DNA from: DASPHG01 sp963849605
GTDB taxonomy: Bacteria; Actinomycetota; Thermoleophilia; Solirubrobacterales; Thermoleophilaceae
Assembly (NCBI GenBank): GCA_963849605.1
Contig: CAWKHX010000002.1
Span: 310,001-374,000, forward strand
Reading direction: 5' to 3'
DNA length: 64,000 nucleotides
Both the position numbers and the translations under genes were made by a program. Below, piece by piece: positions 31,805-40,987 of this stretch (position 1 is its first letter; every line of letters begins with the position of its first letter). The notes beneath the pieces were generated by a model. That model did not search any database. It worked only from the letters and a program-made list of their open reading frames with translations, and was not told where the DNA came from.

Positions 31805-34141
31805 CTACTCGAGCACCATCTGGCCGTCCGAGACGACCAGGCGCACAGTCCCGTCGCGGTCGGTCCGGCGGACGTACGGAACCGCCCGGTCAAGCGTCCG
31901 CAGGGTGTCGGGATGCGGATGGCCGTACGAGTTCTCGCCCACCTCGATCACCGCCACCTCGGGCCGAAGCCGGTCGAGCACGCCGGCGAGGCCGGGGTCC
32001 GCACTCCCGTGATGCGGCACCTTGATCGCGTCTACGTCCGGCAGGTCGAGCCCCGCGAGCGTGGGGCTCTCGGCGTCGGCGGACAGCATGAGCTCGAAGC
32101 TGCCGCTGCGCACGATCGCCACGACCGCGCGCGGGTTCGGGTCCTCCGGAGGGAGTCCCGGCGGCCGCGGCGGCGGCGACAGCACGCTGATCGCGAGCCC
32201 GCCCGCCTGCAGTTGCTCGCCGGCGCGGGCGGCGACGACCGGCACGCCGCGAGCGCGAGCGTCCGAGAGCAGGCGGCGGAAGTCCGGGTCGGCGGTCCCG
32301 TCTCCCCCGTCGAGCAGGAGGTCGACCGGAAGGCGGCGGATGACCTCGAGCAGGCCGCCGTGGTGATCGGCCGACGCGTGCGTGGCGACGACCGCGCTGA
32401 GGTGGTGGACTCCCGCCTGTCGCAGGAGCCGCGTGACGCGCGCCTCCGGACGGCCGCCGTCGAAGAGCACGGCGCTCCCGTCGGGGTGCTGGATCAAGGT
32501 CGCGTCGCCCTGCCCCACGTCGAGAAACGAGACCGTCAGCCGCTCTGGCGCCGCGGGGCTGACGACGGGTCCCGCGAGGAGGACGACGGCCGCGGCGAGC
32601 GCCAGTGCCGCGGCCGCCAGCGTCCGGCGCGAGGCGACCCGAGCGCGCGCACGCAGCTCGTCGGCGAACGGCGCCGCTCGTCGTGCGCAGCGATACACGG
32701 CGAGGCCGAGCGCCACGAGCAGCGCGTAGGCGGCCACCGCGGCGAGCGGCCCGGGCAGGCTGACGGGCGCGACGGCGTGCGGCAGCTCGGCGGACCGCGT
32801 CGCGACCAGCTCGAGCCATGCGAGGAGCGGTTGCGACAAGAGGCCGAGAGCGCCCGCAGCTGCTGCCGCGACCGCTTCACCCGGTGGTCCGAGTGCGGCG
32901 AGCTGGCCGACCGCGGTCTGGATCATGCCCGACCACATCACGGGCGCGACCGCGGGCAGCGCGGCGAGGTTGGCCGGGATCGAAACGAGCGGGACGGCCT
33001 CGAAGTGGAGCGCCAGGAGCGGTGTCGTCGCGAGGCTCGCGACCACGGAGAGCCACACAGCCGCCGCGACCGGCCGGCGTGGCGCGAGCGGACGGGCCGC
33101 GAGGATTCCCGCCACTGCGGCGAACGAGAGCTGCCAACCGGCGTCTCCCGCGATCCGCGGGTTCGCCGCCAGCGTGGCGACGGCCGCGACCAGCAGGGCG
33201 TATGACGCCGACGCGGGCCGCGACGACGCCAGCGCCACCAGGCCCGCGGCGCCCATGACGCCTGCGCGCTGCAGCGACGGCCCGGCGCCCGCGAGCGGGA
33301 CGTAGACGGCGATCAGGGCGAGCAGGATCGCGATGCGCGTCCCGGGCGCGACGCCGGCGAGGGCGAGCAGCGGCAGTGCGAGCGCGCAGAGCAGCATCAC
33401 GTTCTGCCCGCTCACCGCCAGCAGATGCGCCAGACCGGAATCGCGCCAGTCGTCGCGCGTCAGCGGGTCGATCGCCTCGTCCTGGCCGAGCACCATGCCG
33501 CGCATCAGCGATGCCTTGTCGACCGGCAGGCCCGCCTCGATCGCGTCCTCGGCGCGGCGGCGGGCCGCGTCGACTGCACCGGCAATCCCTCCGCGCAGCC
33601 GGCCGGTCGGCTCGACGCTCGTCAGGGCGAGCTCGTACTCGATTCCGCGGCGCCGCAGGTGGGCAGCCCAGTCGAACGACGAGTCGCGGTCGCTGACCGG
33701 GGGCCTCGCAGTGCCGCGAACGCGCACGATCGCACCGGGCTCGTCCGGCCCCGGCCAGGGGCCATCGGCCACGGCGACCGCCTTCGCACCTCGTGCGGGC
33801 CCGGAGTCGAATCGCACGGCGGCGCTCGCACGGGCGCCCGCCGTGCGCGGCCGCTCGAGCAGCACCGCGTCGGCGTCGATCTCGGCGAACGGCTCGAGAC
33901 GCTCACCCGGAGCATCGATCGCACGCAGCCGAAGCTCCCCCGCGCCCGCCCCGGCAAGCAGGAGCAGCGCACCAAGGACTGCGATTCGCGGGCGCGTCGC
34001 GACGAGGGCCGCCCCGAACGTGAGCGCCGCCGCGGCCGCCGCTTCGGCGGAGGCAGGAGCGAGAGCGAGTCCGGTACCGGCGGCTCCGGCGCTCAGGTGA
34101 TAGCGGAGGCGATCGACGAACTCGCCCGCTCTGGCCCGCAC
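31805..34141 (-). CDS. comEC: DNA uptake channel ComEC/Rec2
   Basis: The 778-residue protein is of normal full length, with an N-terminal OB-like DUF4131 region, a competence domain with many membrane helices (DSGLAHLLAVSGQNVML) and a C-terminal metallo-beta-lactamase domain (VSFLDVGQGDATLI, ATHASADHHGG, KVPHHGSADP). It would transport single-stranded DNA across the membrane. Its partner comEA is 3.6 kb upstream, separated by five genes including a desaturase island. Confidence 0.93.
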   Translation of the reverse strand: MRARAGEFVDRLRYHLSAGAAGTGLALAPASAEAAAAAALTFGAALVATRPRIAVLGALLLLAGAGAGELRLRAIDAPGERLEPFAEIDADAVLLERPRTAGARASAAVRFDSGPARGAKAVAVADGPWPGPDEPGAIVRVRGTARPPVSDRDSSFDWAAHLRRRGIEYELALTSVEPTGRLRGGIAGAVDAARRRAEDAIEAGLPVDKASLMRGMVLGQDEAIDPLTRDDWRDSGLAHLLAVSGQNVMLLCALALPLLALAGVAPGTRIAILLALIAVYVPLAGAGPSLQRAGVMGAAGLVALASSRPASASYALLVAAVATLAANPRIAGDAGWQLSFAAVAGILAARPLAPRRPVAAAVWLSVVASLATTPLLALHFEAVPLVSIPANLAALPAVAPVMWSGMIQTAVGQLAALGPPGEAVAAAAAGALGLLSQPLLAWLELVATRSAELPHAVAPVSLPGPLAAVAAYALLVALGLAVYRCARRAAPFADELRARARVASRRTLAAAALALAAAVVLLAGPVVSPAAPERLTVSFLDVGQGDATLIQHPDGSAVLFDGGRPEARVTRLLRQAGVHHLSAVVATHASADHHGGLLEVIRRLPVDLLLDGGDGTADPDFRRLLSDARARGVPVVAARAGEQLQAGGLAISVLSPPPRPPGLPPEDPNPRAVVAIVRSGSFELMLSADAESPTLAGLDLPDVDAIKVPHHGSADPGLAGVLDRLRPEVAVIEVGENSYGHPHPDTLRTLDRAVPYVRRTDRDGTVRLVVSDGQMVLE

Positions 34142-34196
34142 GCACGCGACGCTACGCGACGCCGTGTGCCGTCCGTGCGGTGTGCGTTACAACGTC

Positions 34197-35555
34197 TTAT
34201 CGGTCGGGCATCGAGAACTGGACGCCCTCGTCCGGCTGCTGGGGACCGGAGCCGTTGGCGCCGGTCGGCCGCTCGGACCGCACAGCCGGCGTGGGCGCGA
34301 CGTCGTCCCCCTCCCCGCCCTTGTACGGACCCGGCTTCGGCCGCGGCTTACCGCCGGGGAACGCGAGCCGAAGGATCGTCCGCTGCACCATGCCGAGCTG
34401 CTGCCCGAACGGCCCGGTGTTGTAGGGCAACTCGTAGCGCTCGCAGATCTCCTTGATCCGCGGCGCGATCTCGGCGTAGCGCGTGCTGGGCATGTCTGGG
34501 AACAGGTGGTGCTCGACCTGATAGCCGAGATTGCCGCTCGCCACGTGGAAGAGCGGGCTCCCCTCGATGTTCGCCGCGCCGATGAGCTGGCGCACGTACC
34601 AGCCGCCGCGCGACTCGTCCTCGACCTCCTCCTGGTTGAAGGTGTAGGTCTGGTCGGGGAAGTGCCCGCAGAAGATGATCGCGTACGACCAGACGTTGCG
34701 GATCATGTTCGCGGCCACGTTGGCCGTGACGGTCTTGCGATAGGCGCGCCCGCCGCTCTTCAGCGCGATCGCGCCCGCCGCGGCCGCGATCCGGCGCGGG
34801 TCCCGCTTGCGCAGCCGACGCGTCTTGCCCAGCTCCGGCGCGTTGCGCGCGACGTCGAGCGCCCCCATCGCGAGAGCCGAGATGAGCGGCCATGCGATGT
34901 AGTCCTTCACGATCTGGGCGCGTGCCTTGCGGCCCATCCCCCTCAGCTCCTTGCGCAACTGCTCCTTGGACTTCTCGCCCTTCCTGATTGCCTCGAAATC
35001 CAGGTCGTGCGTGGCCACGCCCCACTCGAAGAACAGCATCAGCAGGATGTTGTAGAGCGGCTGTGCGAGGTAGACCGGGTGCCACTTCTGGTGCGGATCG
35101 ATCCGCATGATCTCGTAGCCGAGGTCCTTGTCCTTGCCGCGGATGTTCGTGTACGTGTGATGGACGTAGTTGTGGGAGTGCTTCCACGCCTCGGACGTCG
35201 ACGCCGTGTCCCAGTCCCAGGTCGAGGAGTGGATGTAGGGGTCGTTCATCCAGTCCCACTGCCCGTGCAGGACGTTGTGCCCGATCTCCATGTTCTCGAG
35301 GATCTTCGCGAGCGAGTTCGCGGTCGTTCCCGCGATCCAGGTGGGCCGGTGGCGCGAGAAGAGAAGGAGCACGCGGCCGAGCACCGCCAGCCGGCGATGC
35401 ATCTCGATCATGCTGACGATGTAGCGGCGGTCGCGGTCGCCCAGGTCCGAGTAGACCTCGTCGTGGATCGCGTCGAACTCCTTCCCGAGCGCTTCGATTT
35501 GCTCCTCCGTCAGGCGGGCCAGCGGGCTCTCAATCACAGGTGTCTCCTCGTTCAT
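34197..35555 (-). CDS. Membrane fatty acid desaturase
   Basis: This 452-residue integral-membrane di-iron desaturase has three His boxes: GHNVLHGQWDW, HSHNYVHHTYTN and GYQVEHHLFPD. The ATG at 35555 overlaps the reductase stop as ATGA, so desaturase and electron donor are co-translated. A Gly/Pro-rich tail of about 45 residues ends the protein. It likely introduces a double bond into membrane acyl chains; regiochemistry is unknown. The operon is divergent from a TetR regulator. Confidence 0.93.
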   Translation of the reverse strand: MNEETPVIESPLARLTEEQIEALGKEFDAIHDEVYSDLGDRDRRYIVSMIEMHRRLAVLGRVLLLFSRHRPTWIAGTTANSLAKILENMEIGHNVLHGQWDWMNDPYIHSSTWDWDTASTSEAWKHSHNYVHHTYTNIRGKDKDLGYEIMRIDPHQKWHPVYLAQPLYNILLMLFFEWGVATHDLDFEAIRKGEKSKEQLRKELRGMGRKARAQIVKDYIAWPLISALAMGALDVARNAPELGKTRRLRKRDPRRIAAAAGAIALKSGGRAYRKTVTANVAANMIRNVWSYAIIFCGHFPDQTYTFNQEEVEDESRGGWYVRQLIGAANIEGSPLFHVASGNLGYQVEHHLFPDMPSTRYAEIAPRIKEICERYELPYNTGPFGQQLGMVQRTILRLAFPGGKPRPKPGPYKGGEGDDVAPTPAVRSERPTGANGSGPQQPDEGVQFSMPDR

Positions 35556-36646
35556 AGTTCGATCTCGATCGCGCCCTCGGGCGCGGATATGCAGGTGCGG
35601 ATCATCTCGCCGTCGGTGCCGTAGACCTTCCCGTTGCGCATGTCGCGCACACGCCCGGAGCAGAGCTTCCCGATGCACGTGTGGCAGATCCCCTCACGGC
35701 AGCCGAACGGCAGCTCGAGCCCCGCCTCTTCGCCAGCGACCAGGATGGGCTTGCTGCCGTCGGACTCGGCGGCCATCTCCGACTTCAGGAACTTGATCTC
35801 GCCGCCCTCGCCCTCCTCGCCGCCCGTGAGCTTGGGCTGGAAGCGCTCGAGGTGGAGGCGGTCCGGATCGGCCTCCCGCCCCCAGTGCTCGAGCGTCGCG
35901 TCGATCATGTCCTCGGGGCCCGAGAGGAAGGCCTCGCGCTCACGCCAGTCCGGGCACACGTCGTCGAGGTCGGCCGGCGCGAGCCGTCCCTCCTCACCGG
36001 TGAGCCGTAGCTTCAGGACGTAGCCGTTGCTGGAGGAGTCGAGGTGCTTCAGCCGCTCGCCGAAGATGACGTCGTCCTCGGTGCGCGCCGAGTGGATGTG
36101 CACGGCGTCGCCGAGTTCGTCGCGGTGATCGAGATCCCGCAGCATGCTCATGATCGGCGTGACGCCGCTGCCCGCGCTGATGAAGAGCAGCTTGTCGGGC
36201 AGTGGATCGGGCAGGACGAAGCCACCTTCGACTCCGCCGAGCCGCACGAGCGCGCCGGGCCTCGCCTGGCGCACCAGGAACGGCGTGACCTTGCCCTCCT
36301 CGACGAGCTTCGGCGTGATGCAGATGCAGCCGTCGGAGCGGCTCGGGTCGGAGGTCAGCGAGTAGGCGCGCCAGTGGTGCACGCCGTCGACGACCACGCC
36401 CACACGCAGGTACTGGCCGGGTGCGTGGCCCTCCCACTCGAAGCCGGGCTTGATCACGATCGTCACGGCGTTGTCGGTCTCGCGCTCGACCCGCTCGATG
36501 CGCCCGCGCAGCTCGCGCGTCGACCAGAGCGGGTTGATCAGCTCGAGGTAGTCGTCCGGCAGGAGCGGCGAGAACAGCGACCTGACGGCCTTTAGCGCTC
36601 GACGGCGGGGGCCGGAGACCTTGGGGGGAGCGCCTACTTCTGCCAC
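35552..36646 (-). CDS. Ferredoxin reductase with 2Fe-2S domain (desaturase electron donor)
   Basis: The 364-residue protein combines an FAD-binding domain (HWRAYSLTSDP), an NAD-binding domain (LLFISAGSGVTPIMSML, FLSGPEDM) and a C-terminal plant-type ferredoxin (FGCREGICHTCIGKLCSG ... RTCIS, four Cys). It would pass electrons from NAD(P)H to the co-translated desaturase. The start is GTG at 36646. It is divergent from TetR with 27 bp between starts. Confidence 0.94.
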   Translation of the reverse strand: MAEVGAPPKVSGPRRRALKAVRSLFSPLLPDDYLELINPLWSTRELRGRIERVERETDNAVTIVIKPGFEWEGHAPGQYLRVGVVVDGVHHWRAYSLTSDPSRSDGCICITPKLVEEGKVTPFLVRQARPGALVRLGGVEGGFVLPDPLPDKLLFISAGSGVTPIMSMLRDLDHRDELGDAVHIHSARTEDDVIFGERLKHLDSSSNGYVLKLRLTGEEGRLAPADLDDVCPDWREREAFLSGPEDMIDATLEHWGREADPDRLHLERFQPKLTGGEEGEGGEIKFLKSEMAAESDGSKPILVAGEEAGLELPFGCREGICHTCIGKLCSGRVRDMRNGKVYGTDGEMIRTCISAPEGAIEIEL

Positions 36647-36647
36647 A

Positions 36648-36662
36648 CGGTGGGTAGTACCG
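36648..36662. promoter_or_regulatory. Candidate TetR operator between the reductase and tetR genes
   Basis: CGGT-GGGTAGT-ACCG, with an inner GGTAGTACC near-palindrome (36653-36661), lies in the 27-bp divergent gap. Its position is ideal for repression of both genes. Confidence 0.4.
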
Positions 36663-36673
36663 ATTGAGAACGG

Positions 36674-37315
36674 ATGTCAAACCTGCGTTCTACCTCTCTC
36701 CGACAGGTCCGCGAGCGCGATCTCGTGGCCGCCACGCGCACGCTGTTCGACGAGCGCGGGATGCAGGACGCTCCGATCGAGGAGATCGCGCAGTCGGTGG
36801 GCATCGCGCGCGGCCTGATCTACCGCCAGTTCTCGTCCAAGGAGGAGCTCTTCGTCCTCACCGTCACGGACTACCTCGCGGAGCTGTCGGAACTCATCCG
36901 CACCGCAATGACCGGCAGCGAGCGTCCCGACAAGCAGCTCGAGCTGGTGACGGAGGCATACGCCCGATTCTGCCTCCGCTACCCCGCGTTCCTCGACTGC
37001 TCCCTGTCGTTGATGCGGCGGCCCGCCATGGAGCTCAAGGACCAGCTCTCGGAGTCGGTCTGGCTGCGACTCGGCCAGGGGATGGCGAGCTGCATCGAGC
37101 CGCTGACGCGGATCGTCCGAGAGCTGGACACCGAGGATCCGGAGTACACGGCGAACGTCCTCTGGACCCAGACGCTCGGGACGATGCACCTTGCGCGCTC
37201 ACGCGTCGGCCTGCGCGAGCTCGCGCCCGGCGTGCCGGATCTGTTCCGGGTCGACCCGGACCGGCTCGTTGACAGCTGCGTGGCCAGCGCCGTCGCGGTC
37301 GTCAGCCGTAGTTGA
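36674..37315 (+). CDS. TetR-family transcriptional regulator
   Basis: The 213-residue protein has the TetR N-terminal HTH: RDLVAATRTLFDERGMQDAPIEEIAQSVGIARGLIYRQFSSKEELFVLTV. A ligand-binding helical C-terminus follows. Divergent from the reductase-desaturase operon, it probably represses it in response to acyl-CoA or membrane state (inference from position). The end overlaps the STAS gene by 14 bp. Confidence 0.93.
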   Translation: MSNLRSTSLRQVRERDLVAATRTLFDERGMQDAPIEEIAQSVGIARGLIYRQFSSKEELFVLTVTDYLAELSELIRTAMTGSERPDKQLELVTEAYARFCLRYPAFLDCSLSLMRRPAMELKDQLSESVWLRLGQGMASCIEPLTRIVRELDTEDPEYTANVLWTQTLGTMHLARSRVGLRELAPGVPDLFRVDPDRLVDSCVASAVAVVSRS

Positions 37316-37643
37316 ACTCGGCCAGCAGCGGCACGCGCTCGTCGTAGAGCGGCAGGTGGCCGTCGATCCCGGTCAGCTTGAAGATCCGGTCGGCCCTGCC
37401 GCCCGGCCGCAGGATCGCGAGCCGCGAGCCGTGCGTCTCGGTCCGGCCCTGGAGCCTGATCAGCTCGCCCACCGCCGACGAGTCCAGGAACGTCGCGTCC
37501 CGCAGATCCACGACGACCAACTCTGCGTCGGGGCGTTCACTCGCGTCGCGGAAGCGGCGGCAGCCGCTGATGTCGAAGTCGCCGCTAACGCGCACGACAT
37601 GGACCCCCGCATCGTCCCACGCCCTTACGTCAAACGTATCCAT
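37302..37643 (-). CDS. STAS-domain anti-sigma factor antagonist
   Basis: This 113-residue STAS protein has GDFDISGCRRFRDA, the VDLRDATFLDSSAVGELIRLQ block containing the Ser that is normally phosphorylated (DSSAVG), and a C-terminal FKLTGIDGHLPLYD. It is probably an RsbV/SpoIIAA-like antagonist, but no anti-sigma kinase or sigma factor is adjacent. The ATG at 37643 is used; GTG 37649, five bases after a TACCAT hexamer, is an alternative. Confidence 0.88.
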   Translation of the reverse strand: MDTFDVRAWDDAGVHVVRVSGDFDISGCRRFRDASERPDAELVVVDLRDATFLDSSAVGELIRLQGRTETHGSRLAILRPGGRADRIFKLTGIDGHLPLYDERVPLLAEFNYG

Positions 37644-37687
37644 CGACACATTCGATGGTAGGCCCGGCCCCTGGGCGTCAAACGGAG

Positions 37688-37708
37688 TTGCACAACTATC
37701 CGGTGCAA
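37688..37708. repeat. Dyad TTGCAC-N9-GTGCAA between comEA and the STAS gene
   Basis: Perfect 6-bp arms lie in the 79-bp gap downstream of comEA. They could be an operator for the STAS gene or a weak terminator; nothing further is visible. Confidence 0.3.
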
Positions 37709-37722
37709 ATTGCGGCAGACGC

Positions 37723-38304
37723 CTACGGCTGAACGGCCTCTCGAAGGGCGGCGAGCCGGACCTCGCCGATGCCGTCCACCTCCCCGAGCTCCTCGACCGA
37801 GCGGAAGCCGCCGTGCTCGTCGCGGTATTCGAGGATCCGGGCCGCGAGCGTCGGCCCGATCCCGTCGAGCTCCTCGAGCTGCGGCTGGGTCGCGCTCGCG
37901 AGGCTGATCGGGCCCGACGGCGTCCCCGTGCCGGTGGTGGCGGCAGCGGGGGTCGGCGCCGTGCCGCGCACCGGTACGAGGATCTGCTGGCCGTCCTCGA
38001 CCCGCGCCGCCAGGTTGGTGGCGGCCAGGTCGGCCTTCCTCGTCGGCCCGCCCGCGAGCTTGACCGCCCTGCCGACGCGTGTGTCCTCGCCGAGGCGGTA
38101 GAGGCCGGGGCGCCGCACGGCGCCGGCGACGTGCACGTAGACGCGTCCCGCAGCCGACCGCGGCGCCTTCGTCTTTGCGTGCCGCTCGACGGCCACCGGC
38201 GGGGGCTCGGGCGGGCGGTTCCCGATGACCCGATAACCCACCGCCAGCACGAGCAGCCCGGCTGCGATCCACAGGAAGACGTGCGAGCGGCGCTCGTCGG
38301 GCAC
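37723..38304 (-). CDS. comEA: Competence protein ComEA (DNA receptor)
   Basis: The 193-residue membrane-anchored DNA-binding protein has a transmembrane segment (residues 9-27), a SLBB domain (VYVHVAGAVRRPGLYRLGEDTRVGRAV...) and two C-terminal helix-hairpin-helix motifs (ELDGIGPTLAARILEYR, EVDGIGEVRLAAL). It delivers DNA to ComEC. The start is GTG 38304 with TAGCGT 7 nt upstream. Confidence 0.92.
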   Translation of the reverse strand: MPDERRSHVFLWIAAGLLVLAVGYRVIGNRPPEPPPVAVERHAKTKAPRSAAGRVYVHVAGAVRRPGLYRLGEDTRVGRAVKLAGGPTRKADLAATNLAARVEDGQQILVPVRGTAPTPAAATTGTGTPSGPISLASATQPQLEELDGIGPTLAARILEYRDEHGGFRSVEELGEVDGIGEVRLAALREAVQP

Positions 38305-38311
38305 ACGGCCG

Positions 38312-38317
38312 ACGCTA
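38312..38317 (-). promoter_or_regulatory. Candidate -10 box of comEA
   Basis: The minus strand reads TAGCGT, 7 nt from the GTG start, the same spacing as at several other genes here. Confidence 0.35.
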
Positions 38318-38352
38318 CGCGCGCCCGCGTTACGGGTGGGCTACGAGCGCAA

Positions 38353-38616
38353 CTACCTGACGTCGAAGCCGGTGAGCCCCTCCTCGGGCTCCCCAAACGA
38401 CTCCATTCGCTCCACGCCGGCCCCGGGTGGGCCGCTGGACATCCAGTCGACGAGGCGTTCGACCTCGCCGATCTCACCCTCGAAGACGGCCTCGACGGTT
38501 CCGTCGGGCCGGTTCGCCACCCAGCCCGCGACTCCGGCCACCTGTGCGCGCTGCCGGGTCGAGTCGCGGAAGAAGACGCCCTGGACGCGGCCGTGGACGA
38601 CGACGCGCTTTCTCAT
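38353..38616 (-). CDS. acyP: Acylphosphatase
   Basis: This 87-residue enzyme hydrolyses acylphosphates. It has the signature GRVQGVFFRDSTRQRA (catalytic Arg) and GWVANRPDGTVEAVFEG (catalytic Asn). Its start overlaps the agmatinase stop as ATGA. Confidence 0.95.
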   Translation of the reverse strand: MRKRVVVHGRVQGVFFRDSTRQRAQVAGVAGWVANRPDGTVEAVFEGEIGEVERLVDWMSSGPPGAGVERMESFGEPEEGLTGFDVR

Positions 38617-39533
38617 CCGCGCGCGACGGCGCTCAGCGCGAGCAGCTCGTAGGCGACGTTCGCCGCCAGCATCGCCGTGGTCTGGCCGGGACCGTCGTAG
38701 GCCGGGGAGACCTCGACCACGTCGTAGCCGCGGAACTCGATCCCGGCGAGCGACCTCAGTAGCACGAGCGCCTCGTGCGGAAGCAGCCCGGCGACCTCGG
38801 GCGTCCCGGTGCCCGGGGCGAACGCGGGGTCGATCACGTCGATGTCGAACGACAGGAACGCCGGCCCGTCTCGGAGCCGCCGGCGAACACGGTCGCTGTA
38901 GTCGCCCGGGCCGATCGAGCGCAGCTCGTCGCCCTGGATCAGCTCGAAGCCCATTTCGCGCGCGTCCCCGAGGTCGCTCTCCGAGTACAGCGGCCCGCGC
39001 ATGCCCGCGAACAGCGATCGCTCCGGCGCGATCACGCCCTCCTCGACCGCGCGCCGGAACGGGGTGCCGTGGAAGTACTTCTCCCCGTAGTACTCGTCCC
39101 AGGTGTCCGCGTGCGCGTCGAGTAGAACCACGCCGACCGGCTCTCCCGCGGCGGCCGCGTGCGCGCGGAGCTCGCCAAGGACAACCGAGTGGTCGCCACC
39201 CAGCACCAGGGGCGCCGCGCCGGCGTCAAGGATCGGGCCCAGTCCCTCGGCGATCTGCGATGCCGTCCGCTCGGCGTTTCCGGGAGTGATGGCCAGGTCG
39301 CCGTAGTCGACGATGCTCAGCGAGTCGAACACGTCGATCGCCATCGCCGGGTGGTACGGCCGCAGCAGGGTCGAGCCCGCGCGGATCGCCTCCGGCCCAA
39401 AGCGCGCACCCGGCCGGTAGGACGTCGCGGTGTCGAACGGCACACCGACGACGGCGACGTCCACTCCCTCCAGCTCGCGCGTGTGGGGCAGCCCCGCGAA
39501 CGTGCGGACCCCCGTGTAGCGGGGGACGCTCAC
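38613..39533 (-). CDS. speB: Agmatinase (ureohydrolase family)
   Basis: The 306-residue Mn-dependent ureohydrolase has metal ligands in GGDHSV, DAHADTWD and SFDIDVIDPAFAPGTGTPE. It follows the arginine-decarboxylase-type gene with a 4-bp overlap, which supports agmatine as substrate and a putrescine-forming pathway; guanidinobutyrase or arginase activity cannot be excluded. Confidence 0.92.
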   Translation of the reverse strand: MSVPRYTGVRTFAGLPHTRELEGVDVAVVGVPFDTATSYRPGARFGPEAIRAGSTLLRPYHPAMAIDVFDSLSIVDYGDLAITPGNAERTASQIAEGLGPILDAGAAPLVLGGDHSVVLGELRAHAAAAGEPVGVVLLDAHADTWDEYYGEKYFHGTPFRRAVEEGVIAPERSLFAGMRGPLYSESDLGDAREMGFELIQGDELRSIGPGDYSDRVRRRLRDGPAFLSFDIDVIDPAFAPGTGTPEVAGLLPHEALVLLRSLAGIEFRGYDVVEVSPAYDGPGQTTAMLAANVAYELLALSAVARG

Positions 39534-40987
39534 GGCTCGATCACCACCCTGATCGTCCGCAGCTTCCGGTCGGCCGCGCCGCGCAGCATCCCCCCATGCT
39601 CCAGCGTCTGCTGGACGTACTCGATCGTCGGCGCGGTCAGGCGCTCGCCGGGGAGGACGTTCGGGACGCCGGGCGGATAGGCGGCGAGCGACTCGGCGGC
39701 GATCCGGCCGGCGGCGTCGGTGAGCGGGACCGCCTCCTGCGGCCCCAGGAACGCCTCACGCGGTGTCATCGCGAGCTCGCCCCACGGCGGCGGCGGGGCG
39801 AAGGGCTCGTGCTCGCGACCGCCCGGGACGTCGAGACGGTCGACCGCGCGCGCCAGCGCTGCAACCAGCCGCTCGGCCTGCGGGCCGACATCCTCCGCCA
39901 TGCCGAAGATCGCGACGACGACGTTCTCGCCGTAGAGCTCGAACACGATGTCGTCCTCGGCGACCGCCGCGGCGAGCTCGTAGCCGGTCGCGCCGGTGCC
40001 CCGGACGTCGATCGCGAGCCGGAGCGGGTCGTAGGCGTACACGCCGGATCGCCCGGCGATGCTCTCGTCGAGCACGTCGAGCCCTGGCAGCGCCCGAATC
40101 GCCTCGCGCGCGGCGGCCAGCCCCTCGATCGTCTCGCTCAGCAGCTCGCGCCCGCGCGTGACGGCGAGCCGGCGGGCGGCGTCCAGCGATGCGGCCAGAA
40201 GCGAGTTCGGGCTGGTCGACTCGGTCAGCGTCACGGCGCGGTCGACGAGGTGATCCTCGATCAGGTCGCCGTTCACGTGCACCATCGCGGACTGCGTGAG
40301 GCTCCCGACGATCTTGTGGGTGCTCGATACGACGAGATCCGCCCCCGCGGCGAGGGCGTGGAGAGGCAGGTCGGGATGGAACGCCAGGTGGGCGCCCCAA
40401 GCCTCGTCGACGACGAGCGGGACGCCGTGCGCGTGGGCGACCTCCACGAGCCCCTTCACGTCGGCGCCCGCGCCGAAGTAGGTCGGCGACGTGACGTGCG
40501 CGCCCACAGCTTCGGGCGTCTCAGCGAGGGCCCGGTCGAGCGCCTCGGGTGTGACGCAGTGCGCGATCCGGAGCTCCGAGTCGAGCTCGGGCTGCACGAA
40601 GCGCGGACGCAGCCCGGAGATGATCAGCCCGTCGACCGTGCTCGAGTGGGCGGTGCGCTGGACGACGATCTCGTCGCCGAGATGCGCGAGCGCGAGACAC
40701 GCGACGTGGTTGCCCTGGGACGCGCCGTTCAGGAGGAACCAGGTCCGCCGCGCGCCCCAGGCCTCGGCCGCGAGGAGCTGCGCCTGCTGCCACGGCGTCG
40801 GCTCGGGCCCGACGTCGATGCCTTCGATCAGAGCGGGGATGTCGAGTGCGAGCGCTGCATCGCCGATCGCCTCGCGGAGCCCCGGATCGGCCCCGGGTCC
40901 GCCCTTGTGGCCCGGCACGTGGAAGCGGCCGGGCCGGCGGCCTGCGTAGGCGCGGAGCGCGTCGAGGTAGGGCGCCTCTGACTGGAT
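39530..40987 (-). CDS. Arginine/lysine/ornithine decarboxylase, class III PLP
   Basis: The protein of about 485 residues is of the short Gram-positive type. It has RFHVPGHKGG, the VVDEAWGAH aspartate region and the PLP lysine in SSTHKIVGSLTQSAMVH. With speB adjacent, arginine decarboxylase is the likeliest activity. No ATG, GTG or TTG lies near the conserved N-terminus (QSEAPYLDALRAYAGRRPGR). The frame enters at ATC 40987-40985, overlapping the preceding TGA as TGATC, or CTG one codon earlier, the same geometry as prmA. Confidence 0.9.
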   Translation of the reverse strand: MQSEAPYLDALRAYAGRRPGRFHVPGHKGGPGADPGLREAIGDAALALDIPALIEGIDVGPEPTPWQQAQLLAAEAWGARRTWFLLNGASQGNHVACLALAHLGDEIVVQRTAHSSTVDGLIISGLRPRFVQPELDSELRIAHCVTPEALDRALAETPEAVGAHVTSPTYFGAGADVKGLVEVAHAHGVPLVVDEAWGAHLAFHPDLPLHALAAGADLVVSSTHKIVGSLTQSAMVHVNGDLIEDHLVDRAVTLTESTSPNSLLAASLDAARRLAVTRGRELLSETIEGLAAAREAIRALPGLDVLDESIAGRSGVYAYDPLRLAIDVRGTGATGYELAAAVAEDDIVFELYGENVVVAIFGMAEDVGPQAERLVAALARAVDRLDVPGGREHEPFAPPPPWGELAMTPREAFLGPQEAVPLTDAAGRIAAESLAAYPPGVPNVLPGERLTAPTIEYVQQTLEHGGMLRGAADRKLRTIRVVIEP

